Source: Methanobacterium sp. UBA279 (lineage in GTDB: Archaea > Methanobacteriota > Methanobacteria > Methanobacteriales > Methanobacteriaceae). From it: DNA of 17,604 nucleotides. This document shows, piece by piece, positions 7,478 through 14,677 of this stretch. The DNA is taken from positions 1-17,604 of the forward strand of contig DAQK01000050.1 in assembly GCA_002502855.1 (NCBI GenBank). The letters are read 5' to 3'. Each line of letters begins with the position of its first letter. The stretch's first letter is position 1. Made by a program: the position numbers and the translations under genes. The notes under the pieces are model-generated. The model saw only the letters and a program-made list of their open reading frames with translations. It was not told the origin of the DNA and made no database searches.

Positions 7478-8341
7478 ATGAAAAGAGTCTTGATAGGAAT
7501 TCTAGTCATATTAATGGCTTTAACTCCAATATATTCTGCTTCCGGGTTAGTAATAACACTGGGAGAAGGAACCAATGCTAACTCAGCATATAAAAATACT
7601 GTGATGGATTATTTTAAATCAAACACTGATAAAGACCTGGATAACTCCACTGTAAGTGTTATCACAGCCGCAGAGGTAAATTCAATATCCCAAAATATCA
7701 GTGGGGCTACCTACTCGTCCAATCAGATACTATCCTGTGCATTGGTCGATCTAAGCTACAACCAGGGTATAAAAATTGTGGTGGATAAAAGTAAGATAAA
7801 CCTGGTCACCCCTAAGATGTATGAAAACGCCCTCAGATCAACTGGTATAACCAACGGATACGTGGTTGTAACTTCACCAGTATCAGCAACCGGTGAATCT
7901 GCTCTAGCAGGCGTGCTAAAATCCTATGAAACTGCAGTCGGTACAGAAATACCAGAAGAAGCTAAACAGGCAGCTACCCAGGAGATCTACACCCAGAGTA
8001 ACATAGCCAATGAAACCAACCACACCCCAGACGAGATAGCCAACCTCTTTGAAAAGGTGCAGACTGAGGTGCAGAACCAGAACATAACCAACATAAACGA
8101 TATCAAGGTCATCGTGATAAACGTGGCCAACCAGATGAACATCAACCTCACAGACCAGCAGGCAGAACAAATAGCCAGCTCACTCTCCAATGCCCAGCAG
8201 GCACAGGGAAGCCTGGATCAGTTCAAAAACAGCCTGCAAAATGCTACCCAGCAAGCCAGTGAGTCTGAAGGTTTCCTTAACCAGATCTGGAATTATCTGG
8301 ATAGTTTATGGACACAACTGCAGGGTTTAGTGGGGCAATAA
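7478..8341 (+). CDS. Secreted DUF1002 family protein
   Basis: The 287-residue product starts with a signal peptide (MKRVLIGILVILMALTPIYS), so it should be exported. The first half resembles the DUF1002 family: LGEGTN after the signal, SNQILSCALVDL, a VTPKMYENAL segment, and GYVVVTSPVSATGESALAG. The second half is rich in Gln and Asn and predicted helical (VQTEVQNQN, NMNINLTDQQAEQIASSL), and the end carries several Trp (IWNYLDSLWTQL). The molecular role of DUF1002 is unknown; the family occurs in Firmicutes and methanobacteria. The start is the ATG at 7478, four bases after AGGTGAT, a perfect match to the 16S tail. GTG at 7469 and ATG at 7472 overlap that site and are rejected. It appears monocistronic, with its own promoter and terminator. 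Confidence 0.85.
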   Translation: MKRVLIGILVILMALTPIYSASGLVITLGEGTNANSAYKNTVMDYFKSNTDKDLDNSTVSVITAAEVNSISQNISGATYSSNQILSCALVDLSYNQGIKIVVDKSKINLVTPKMYENALRSTGITNGYVVVTSPVSATGESALAGVLKSYETAVGTEIPEEAKQAATQEIYTQSNIANETNHTPDEIANLFEKVQTEVQNQNITNINDIKVIVINVANQMNINLTDQQAEQIASSLSNAQQAQGSLDQFKNSLQNATQQASESEGFLNQIWNYLDSLWTQLQGLVGQ

Positions 8342-8354
8342 AATAAAACTGATG

Positions 8355-8387
8355 TTGGAAACCTATGGGTTTCCCAATTCTTTTTTT
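8355..8387 (+). terminator. Terminator of the DUF1002 gene
   Basis: Stem GGAAACC (8357-8363) / GGTTTCC (8368-8374) with a short loop, extended by TTG/CAA across a one-base bulge. A T-rich run (8378-8387) follows. It lies between the convergent DUF1002 and sucC genes. Confidence 0.65.
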
Positions 8388-8434
8388 ACTTCTTTAAAGA
8401 TTAAATAAATAAAATTCTATTTTCCAGTTATATT

Positions 8435-9541
8435 CTAACTTAAATTCTCAGCAATCTCCACTGCCTTCTCTGCCGCGGCTTCCATGGAAGTTTCGAAGGA
8501 TACACCAGCTTCAGTGAGGATACGTTGTCCTTCTTCTTCATTGGTCCCGGTAAGCCGGATAACCAACGGTACTTCACGGTCTGATTCTTTAAGTACCTTA
8601 ACCACTCCGTTGGCCACATCATCGGCCCGGGTTATACCACCCAAGACGTTGAGGAAAACCACCTTTACCTGCCGGTTGGATATGACCAGGTTAAGTGCAC
8701 GGGCGATGTTTTCCTGGGATGCTCCCCCACCTATGTCTAAAAATGTGGCGGGCTTTCCACCGTATAGTTTAAGCATATCCATCCCGCTCAGGGTGAGTCC
8801 TGCTCCATTTCCAATTACAGCGATGTCCCCCTCGAGTTTCACATAGGCAAATTCATCCTTCTTCTCAGCTGCCAGGCCGACCAGGTCTCTCTGTCTGTAG
8901 AGTGCGTCGTCGTCTATTTCGAATTTACCATCGGCGGCGATAACCCCCTCTGGTGTAACTACCAGGGGATTTATCTCTGCTATGGTAGCATCATATTTCC
9001 TGAAGACCGTGAATAATTTCCAGATGAAACCGCCCACCTTGGATATCAAAGGGTTGGGGACACCCATTTTAATGGCTATCTCCCGGGCCTGGTAGGGTAG
9101 GAACTCTTCCAAGGGATTCACATGATATTTTATCAGTTTTTCAGGAGTTTCCCTGGCGACCTGCTCGATGTCCATACCGCCCTGAGTGCTGGCCATTATC
9201 AGGGGCTTTTTAGCTGAGCGATCCAAGACCACACTAACATAGAATTCGGATTCTATGTTGAGTTTCTCCTCTAATAATATACTATCAACTCGTTCCCCCT
9301 TTATCTCCAGTTTTAATAGATCTTGTACTAATTCTTTCACCTGGGATGGGTTGTCTGCGAATTTTATCCCGCCTGCTTTTCCTCTTCCACCTACTAAAAC
9401 CTGGGATTTAAGGGCTAAAGGTATGTTCATTTCTGCGGCTAATTTTTCTGCTTCTTCAGCTGTCTTTGCAAGCCTGCTTTTAGGTACAGGTATACCATTC
9501 TTTTTAAACAGATCCTTTGCCTGGTATTCGAACAGTTTCAT
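8435..9541 (-). CDS. sucC: Succinyl-CoA ligase (ADP-forming), beta subunit
   Basis: ATP-grasp subunit that, with SucD, makes succinyl-CoA from succinate, CoA and ATP. The 368 residues are near the usual length. Motifs: MKLFEYQAKDLF at the N terminus, the ATP-grasp LKSQVLVGGRGKAGGI (44-59), the metal-binding INPLVV (190s), GAGLTLSGMDMLKLYGG, and the CoA-ligase-domain segments FLDIGGGAS and NVLGGITRADDVA. The ATG at 9541 has AAGGAG about eight bases upstream. It follows korC by 48 bases and is the last gene of the kor operon. The context fits succinyl-CoA being carboxylated directly to 2-oxoglutarate by Kor. The alpha subunit gene (sucD) is not in the window. Confidence 0.96.
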   Translation of the reverse strand: MKLFEYQAKDLFKKNGIPVPKSRLAKTAEEAEKLAAEMNIPLALKSQVLVGGRGKAGGIKFADNPSQVKELVQDLLKLEIKGERVDSILLEEKLNIESEFYVSVVLDRSAKKPLIMASTQGGMDIEQVARETPEKLIKYHVNPLEEFLPYQAREIAIKMGVPNPLISKVGGFIWKLFTVFRKYDATIAEINPLVVTPEGVIAADGKFEIDDDALYRQRDLVGLAAEKKDEFAYVKLEGDIAVIGNGAGLTLSGMDMLKLYGGKPATFLDIGGGASQENIARALNLVISNRQVKVVFLNVLGGITRADDVANGVVKVLKESDREVPLVIRLTGTNEEEGQRILTEAGVSFETSMEAAAEKAVEIAENLS

Positions 9542-9589
9542 GATTTATGTCTCCTTTGACGCCTTCATGTCGAGTCTCTTACGCCTATT

Positions 9590-10138
9590 TCACCCTGCCA
9601 GTTCCGCTCCGGCCTCAAAGGCCTCCAGGTTTTTCTTTTCAGTTCCAGGAGGCACACTTTCTGCCACCGCCTGACGGGCTGCTTCTTCAGATATGACCTT
9701 GGTCATCCTGGTGATGGCTCCAATCATCACTATATTGGCTACTATCTTCAGCCCTATTTTTTCAACGGCCGTCCTGGTCACCGGAGCTTTGTAAAGCTTT
9801 GTGTTATGTTCTTTCACGAAGGAGAGTAACTCTTCCTCTTTTATCATGTCTGGATCGATGATTAAGATACCTCCATCCTTTAAATCATGCAGATATGCGT
9901 CTAAACCTGCTTGTGAGAGGGCTACGAATATATCTGGTTTCTGTACTTTGGGATAGTCTATCAGCTCGTCACTGATAACTATTTCTGTTTTGGAAGCTCC
10001 TCCCCTGGCTTCTGGACCGTAAGATTGGGTCTGGACGGCGTTTAAATTATCATGGAGTGCTGCTGCTTTTCCAATGACTATTCCTGCCAGTATGATTCCC
10101 TGGCCACCGAACCCGGCAATTCTTATATCTTTACGCAA
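9590..10138 (-). CDS. korC: 2-oxoglutarate:ferredoxin oxidoreductase, gamma subunit
   Basis: The 182-residue gamma (C) subunit of the 2-oxoacid:ferredoxin oxidoreductase complex. It starts with RIAGFGGQGIILAG, the hallmark of this domain, followed by QTQSYGPEARGGASKTEIVIS and a C-terminal NIVMIGAI segment, both family features. The start is TTG at 10138; the GGAGGAT binding site that serves it lies inside the last codons of korB (GAG GAT TAA), with only 3 bases between the korB stop and the TTG. That arrangement implies translational coupling. It is the fourth gene in the korDABC-sucC series. Confidence 0.95.
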   Translation of the reverse strand: MRKDIRIAGFGGQGIILAGIVIGKAAALHDNLNAVQTQSYGPEARGGASKTEIVISDELIDYPKVQKPDIFVALSQAGLDAYLHDLKDGGILIIDPDMIKEEELLSFVKEHNTKLYKAPVTRTAVEKIGLKIVANIVMIGAITRMTKVISEEAARQAVAESVPPGTEKKNLEAFEAGAELAG

Positions 10139-10141
10139 TTT

Positions 10142-11005
10142 TTAATCCTCCTGGTAGGCTGATCTTATGGCGGTGGGTTTTCCTGTTACGCACTGCTCTT
10201 CCAGCAGTTTGCACAGTTTTTCGGCGAATTCTGGTTCTGGTTTCTTCTGGAACTCCCCTACTATGATTTTTCCTTGGAGTTCTTCCTCTTCCATCTTATC
10301 CGCCCTTCTTTTGTTGATGCTGGTCTCCTTCATCCAGTTAAGCATATCAATGGGGCTTCTTAACTTGTTTTTACGCCCGTAGTAGGTGGGGCACTGGGAG
10401 ATGACCTCGATGAATGAGAATCCTTTATTTTGCAGCCCATATTTGATGGCCTTGGAAAGTTGTAAGGGATGGGCTGTTGTCCATCGGGCCACGTAAGTTC
10501 CCCCTGCTGCAGTTACCAGATCCGCCAGGCTAAAGGGCCTTTCTAATGCCCCGTAAGGTGCAGTGGTTCCGTAGCTTCCCTTGGGTGAGGTGGGGCTGAT
10601 CTGGCCACCGGTCATGCCGTAGATACTGTTGTTGATACATATCACGGTTATATCTATATTTCTTCTGGCTCCGTGTATGAGGTGGTTTCCACCTATAGCC
10701 GCTGCATCACCATCACCACTGAATACTGCCACATCATGCTCTGGATTTGCCAGTTTAATCCCGGTGGCAAAGCTTATGGGCCTGCCGTGGGTGGTATGCA
10801 GTGAATCACAGGCTACATATCCGGGTATACGGCTGGAGCATCCTATACCTGATACTAATATCAGGTTATCAAAATCAACTTCCGCCATCTCCATACCGTT
10901 GAAGAAGGTGTTCATGACAATTCCGTTCCCACATCCAGCACAGAAGATTGTGGGAAGTCGGTCTCTCCGTAAATATTTCATAAAAGTACTTTCCCCTTTG
11001 ACCAT
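10142..11005 (-). CDS. korB: 2-oxoglutarate:ferredoxin oxidoreductase, beta subunit (thiamine-PP binding)
   Basis: Binds thiamine pyrophosphate and works with KorA in ferredoxin-dependent interconversion of 2-oxoglutarate and succinyl-CoA. In the 287 residues, CAGCGNG (Cys22, Cys25) begins the conserved segment, with further cysteines in GIGCSSR (Cys56) and the later SQCPTYYG likely completing an iron-sulfur site. The thiamine-PP motif runs from GDGDAAAIGGNHLI (97 onward) to NNSIYGMTGGQ (125-135). The ATG at 11005 has AAAGGAG upstream. A second ATG eight codons later (MKYLRRDRLP), preceded by AAAGGGGAAA, is a plausible alternative that would remove eight residues. It starts 33 bases after korA. 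Confidence 0.95.
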   Translation of the reverse strand: MVKGESTFMKYLRRDRLPTIFCAGCGNGIVMNTFFNGMEMAEVDFDNLILVSGIGCSSRIPGYVACDSLHTTHGRPISFATGIKLANPEHDVAVFSGDGDAAAIGGNHLIHGARRNIDITVICINNSIYGMTGGQISPTSPKGSYGTTAPYGALERPFSLADLVTAAGGTYVARWTTAHPLQLSKAIKYGLQNKGFSFIEVISQCPTYYGRKNKLRSPIDMLNWMKETSINKRRADKMEEEELQGKIIVGEFQKKPEPEFAEKLCKLLEEQCVTGKPTAIRSAYQED

Positions 11006-11038
11006 CTCTCTATCTCCTTTATCTTTTATGAATATGTT

Positions 11039-12158
<1,120 letters not shown>

Positions 12159-12166
<8 letters not shown>

Positions 12167-12371
12167 CGTTGTCCTCCTCATCAATTCTTATCGCCTGATC
12201 TGGACACATTAAAGCGCATAACCCGCATTTTTTGCATTTTTCCTCGTCCACCGGGACTGGGACGTGGACTCCATTCTTGCCCTGTTTTTCCGATTCCTTA
12301 TACACCTTTTGGGGACAGAATTCTGTGCATAGATTACATCCCTTACATAAGTTTTCGTTAACGGTTATCAT
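12159..12371 (-). CDS. korD: 2-oxoglutarate:ferredoxin oxidoreductase, delta subunit (2[4Fe-4S] ferredoxin)
   Basis: A 70-residue ferredoxin-like subunit that carries electrons into the Kor active site. Two cluster motifs are complete: Cys9-X2-Cys12-X2-Cys15-X3-Cys19 (CKGCNLCTEFCP) and Cys46-X2-Cys49-X2-Cys52-X3-Cys56 (CKKCGLCALMCP). The C terminus is acidic (EEDNDE). It is the first gene of the operon and overlaps korA by 8 bases. The start is the ATG at 12371, with AAGGGTA upstream, a weaker site than others here. The 125-base gap to the divergent gene at 12497 must contain both promoters; TATA candidates on the minus strand lie in the AT-rich stretch 12390-12410. Confidence 0.94.
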
Positions 12372-12496
12372 CTTCGTTACCCTTATAATGTTGTATTTTA
12401 ATATTCAATATTAGTTGTTCATGTTTTATTGTCTAATCATAAAAAAATGTATTCTTTTTCTGTTGGACATAATAATACAATTGGGAGATATTTAAA

Positions 12497-12871
12497 ATGA
12501 ATACGGACGAACAAAATGAAAATATTGATGCAGATACCATATTGGATAGTATTAAGAGTTATTTTGGTTTTGTACCCAAGATCTTTCAGGTATTATCCAC
12601 AAATCCAGCCGCATTGAAGGCATATTATAATAAATTAGATGTTCTAATGACCGATGAATCTTTACCACCTTTAACTAAAGAATTCATATCTATAGGGGCT
12701 GCATCTGCATTGGGTGCTGACCATTGTCTATTAACACATCTTAAAGTGGCAAAGGAGTTTGGAGCCACTAACAATCAACTGCATCTGGCTATATTGTTAG
12801 GTTCTGCCATTGCAGAAACTGATGCTCTGGCCAAATCCTTGAGGGTTTTTGAAGAGTTTGAAAATTTATGA
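12497..12871 (+). CDS. Carboxymuconolactone decarboxylase/AhpD-like protein with a single active-site cysteine
   Basis: A 124-residue all-helical protein of the CMD/AhpD superfamily, whose members include peroxidase partners and decarboxylases. Aligned by eye to AhpD, Glu62 (LTKEF), Cys77 and His81 (DHCLLTH) fall at the spacing of the AhpD residues Glu118, Cys133 and His137. The first cysteine of the usual CXXC is replaced by Ala74, so disulfide-based chemistry of the AhpD type is doubtful. GFVPKIFQVLSTNP at 24-37 is typical of the family. The ATG follows GGGAG (12483-12487). It precedes rubrerythrin by 102 bases on the same strand, which suggests but does not prove a redox or peroxide role. 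Confidence 0.85.
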   Translation: MNTDEQNENIDADTILDSIKSYFGFVPKIFQVLSTNPAALKAYYNKLDVLMTDESLPPLTKEFISIGAASALGADHCLLTHLKVAKEFGATNNQLHLAILLGSAIAETDALAKSLRVFEEFENL

Positions 12872-12883
12872 TACCTTTGAGAG

Positions 12884-12903
12884 GTTGAATAATTTAAGGG
12901 AAG
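12884..12903 (+). repeat. Upstream copy of a 20-bp direct repeat (5' end of rubrerythrin)
   Basis: The 20 bases GTTGAATAATTTAAGGGAAG occur here and again at 12982-13001, where they encode residues 3-10 (partial at both ends) of rubrerythrin. The upstream copy reads LNNLRE and then stops. It lies 98 bases before the coding copy, just after the AhpD-like gene. Confidence 0.9.
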
Positions 12904-12926
12904 TTTAATAATGTTTTTAAACCAAA

Positions 12927-12934
12927 TGTATATT
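12927..12934 (+). promoter_or_regulatory. Candidate TATA box of rubrerythrin
   Basis: TGTATATT preceded by AAACCAAA (BRE-like), about 40 bases before the ATG. Initiation near 12955 would give a leader of about 20 bases with GGGAGG inside it. Confidence 0.45.
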
Positions 12935-12973
12935 CACCATTAGTTTGCTTATTATTTTGGGAGGATAAAAAAA

Positions 12974-13465
12974 ATGAGTACGTTGAATAATTTAAGGGAA
13001 GCATTTGCCGGTGAATCACAAGCTAACAGGAAATACCTGGCTTTCGCGAAGAAAGCGGATGAAGAGGGTTTTCGCCAGGTTGCGAGGTTGTTCCGTGCTG
13101 CAGCTGCCGCGGAAACTGTACACGCCCACAACCACCTCACGGTGATGAATGGTATAGGAAATACTGAGGAAAATCTCAAAGAAGCAATAAACGGCGAGAC
13201 TGAAGAATTTACTGAAATGTACCCAAGTTTTATAGAAGAAGCAAAGGAAGCTGGTGAGGAAGCAGCCACCTGGACCTTTGATGTGGCCAACAAGGTGGAA
13301 AAAATCCACGCCGGCCTATACATAAAGGCTCTAGAGACTCTGGGAGAAAACGTAGAGACCAGCTACTATGTCTGTAATTTCTGTGGAAACACCGTGGAAA
13401 AGGAAGCACCAGATATCTGTCCGGTTTGTGGAGCTCCTAAGAAGGAATTTGTACTGATTGACTGA
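12974..13465 (+). CDS. rbr: Rubrerythrin
   Basis: Non-haem iron peroxidase of anaerobes that reduces hydrogen peroxide. The 163 residues contain an N-terminal ferritin-like four-helix domain with candidate diiron ligands Glu14 (AGESQAN), Glu47 and His50 (AAETVHAHNH), Glu78/Glu81 (EEFTEMYP), and Glu109 and His112 (VEKIHAGLY). A C-terminal rubredoxin-like domain has Cys134-X2-Cys137 (CNFCG) and Cys149-X2-Cys152 (CPVCG). The short spacing between the Cys pairs is that of rubrerythrin, not free rubredoxin. The ATG at 12974 has GGGAGG ten bases away. T-rich DNA at 13483-13491 probably terminates it. Its first codons are duplicated upstream (12884-12903). Confidence 0.95.
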   Translation: MSTLNNLREAFAGESQANRKYLAFAKKADEEGFRQVARLFRAAAAAETVHAHNHLTVMNGIGNTEENLKEAINGETEEFTEMYPSFIEEAKEAGEEAATWTFDVANKVEKIHAGLYIKALETLGENVETSYYVCNFCGNTVEKEAPDICPVCGAPKKEFVLID

Positions 13466-13480
13466 TATTCCTTCAGAAAT

Positions 13481-13491
13481 TCTTTTTTTTT
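13481..13491 (+). terminator. T-run terminator of rubrerythrin
   Basis: A run of nine T (13483-13491) 18 bases after the rubrerythrin stop, without a strong hairpin. A U-run alone is enough for archaeal termination. It overlaps the 3' end of the convergent broken gene. Confidence 0.5.
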
Positions 13492-13909
13492 ATTCCTGTG
13501 ATATCTCTATGTGGTTTAACAAAGAAGACGTTATATCAATGAGTATGACGATTACATACAGACAATAGTCTCTTGGTTGATTTTCAGTTATCTGTTCTAT
13601 TTCTTCTCCCATCAAGCCATATATTCTCACGGCTTCTTTAAGTCTTGAACCAGCTTTTCCTTTTTTTCAAGTTCCATGGGTTTAAAATGCATCCCACTAA
13701 TTCCACTTTCTAATACACCTGATCCTATTTGCATTTCCTTTCCAAGAGATTTTAGGCCTTTCCAAGAGATTTTAGGCCTTTCCAAGAGATTTTAGGCCGC
13801 CTATTTCTAGATTTTCAGGATTCAAGAGACCTAAAAAACCTCCTGGACTTTCACCCGTATACTCTCTATAATTAGAAAATAATTTCTCGATTTTAGGGTT
13901 AATAGTCAT
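13490..13909 (-). pseudogene. Small unknown gene broken by a 20-bp triplication and a homopolymer change
   Basis: Reading the minus strand from the ATG at 13909 gives MTINPKIEKLFSNYREYTGE and on to GGLKSLGKA, then a TAA at codon 46. The stop lies in the second of three tandem 20-bp copies. If only one copy is kept, the frame runs on through GKEMQIGSGVLESGISGMHF to MELEKK. A second break follows at a run of seven A (about 13661-13667); with eight A the frame continues GKAGSRLKEAVRIYGLMGEE to SQE and TAA at 13490-13492. The reconstructed protein would have about 126 residues; I do not recognise it. No ribosome binding site precedes the ATG, so that start is uncertain. Both lesions are slippage-type. 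It could be a decaying gene, a repeat-controlled on/off gene, or partly sequencing error at the A run. Confidence 0.65.
13741..13798. repeat. Three tandem copies of a 20-bp repeat
   Basis: The unit TCCAAGAGATTTTAGGCCTT occurs at 13741-13760 and 13761-13780 without mismatch; the third copy, 13781-13798, is exact over 18 bases and then diverges. The period of 20 is not a multiple of three, so each gain or loss shifts the reading frame of the minus-strand gene around it. There are no spacers, so this is not a CRISPR array. Confidence 0.95.
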
Positions 13910-14017
13910 GTAGAATTATCTGTTTAAAAGAGTAGATAATTTTATGGAAAAATAAAAATTATGGAAATATATAAAATAAAAAATAAATTAGGTTTTTTTA
14001 AAAAAAAGAAGTTTCCT

Positions 14018-14380
14018 TCAGTCGCTACCACTGATCAATCCACCAATGGCTCCGCCGATACCCATAGAAATTATGTTGACAATTAATGCGGCTATAACTA
14101 AAGTTATCCCGGTTACCAGGCCGGCTGCTAATCCTGCCAGGCCACCGAAGATCGTTCCGGTGATAATAAATAGTATTGCTAAAACTATAGCTCCGAAAGC
14201 CCCGGCTACTGTGGCATTCCACAGGCCGCCCAGGATACCTTCATGCACCCAAAGTCCCACTATTAATCCGGCTATGAAGAGTCCTAAATTCGCACCACCC
14301 CATAGGCCGGCCATTGCAAATAAGTTTGCAAGTATTATTCCTAAAATAAAACCAACAATCACTGGTCCCCATTTTACCAT
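14018..14380 (-). CDS. DUF5518 family membrane protein
   Basis: A 120-residue, very hydrophobic, Gly- and Ala-rich protein with about four predicted membrane segments: roughly residues 6-24, 30-46, 56-76 and 80-112, the last possibly two helices. Gly-rich packing motifs are frequent (GGLAGLAAGL, GIGGAIGGLISG). I assign it to DUF5518 by overall look; such proteins are common in methanobacteria and have no known function. The ATG at 14380 has GAGGGAT eight bases upstream. It is not in an obvious operon: the broken gene lies downstream and the propeller gene ends 298 bases upstream. A T-rich run after the stop, on the minus strand at about 13995-14007, may terminate it. Confidence 0.75.
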   Translation of the reverse strand: MVKWGPVIVGFILGIILANLFAMAGLWGGANLGLFIAGLIVGLWVHEGILGGLWNATVAGAFGAIVLAILFIITGTIFGGLAGLAAGLVTGITLVIAALIVNIISMGIGGAIGGLISGSD

Positions 14381-14677
14381 ACAATCCCTCTATTAAATAT
14401 CTTTTTCGCTCTTACCCTCGAACATGTGCAAAAATGCGGCGATACATTAAATTGTAAGTTCGATTAATTTAATGCAAGAATGACTTGAACTCTTGGACTT
14501 ATCTGAATCGACATTTGTATCAAATTTAAGGTGCAAAAGATGTACAACAACAAGGACATGAGCGATCTTTTTTATATCTATTTATATAGGCAACTTGTTA
14601 ATAAGATTAGCTTTTTCAAGCCAATTCATTATATTAGGTTTAAATAAAGAAAAAGAAAATAAAAAAGGTTAAATGAG
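14381..14677. other. Intergenic region with an inverted repeat
   Basis: No gene is visible. It contains a 9-bp perfect inverted repeat CATTAAATT (14445-14453) / AATTTAATG (14466-14474), 65-95 bases upstream of the DUF5518 start and overlapping a possible TATA box for it. A second TATA-like TTTATATA lies at 14580-14588. T-rich DNA near 14650-14677 on the minus strand probably terminates the propeller gene. Confidence 0.5.

Noticed and set aside
13741..13798. Possible CRISPR array
   Set aside because: The three repeats are directly adjacent with no spacers, and no cas genes are present.
14018..14396. Overlapping ORFs on both strands inside the DUF5518 gene
   Set aside because: Only the 120-residue minus-strand frame has a ribosome binding site and a coherent membrane-protein pattern.
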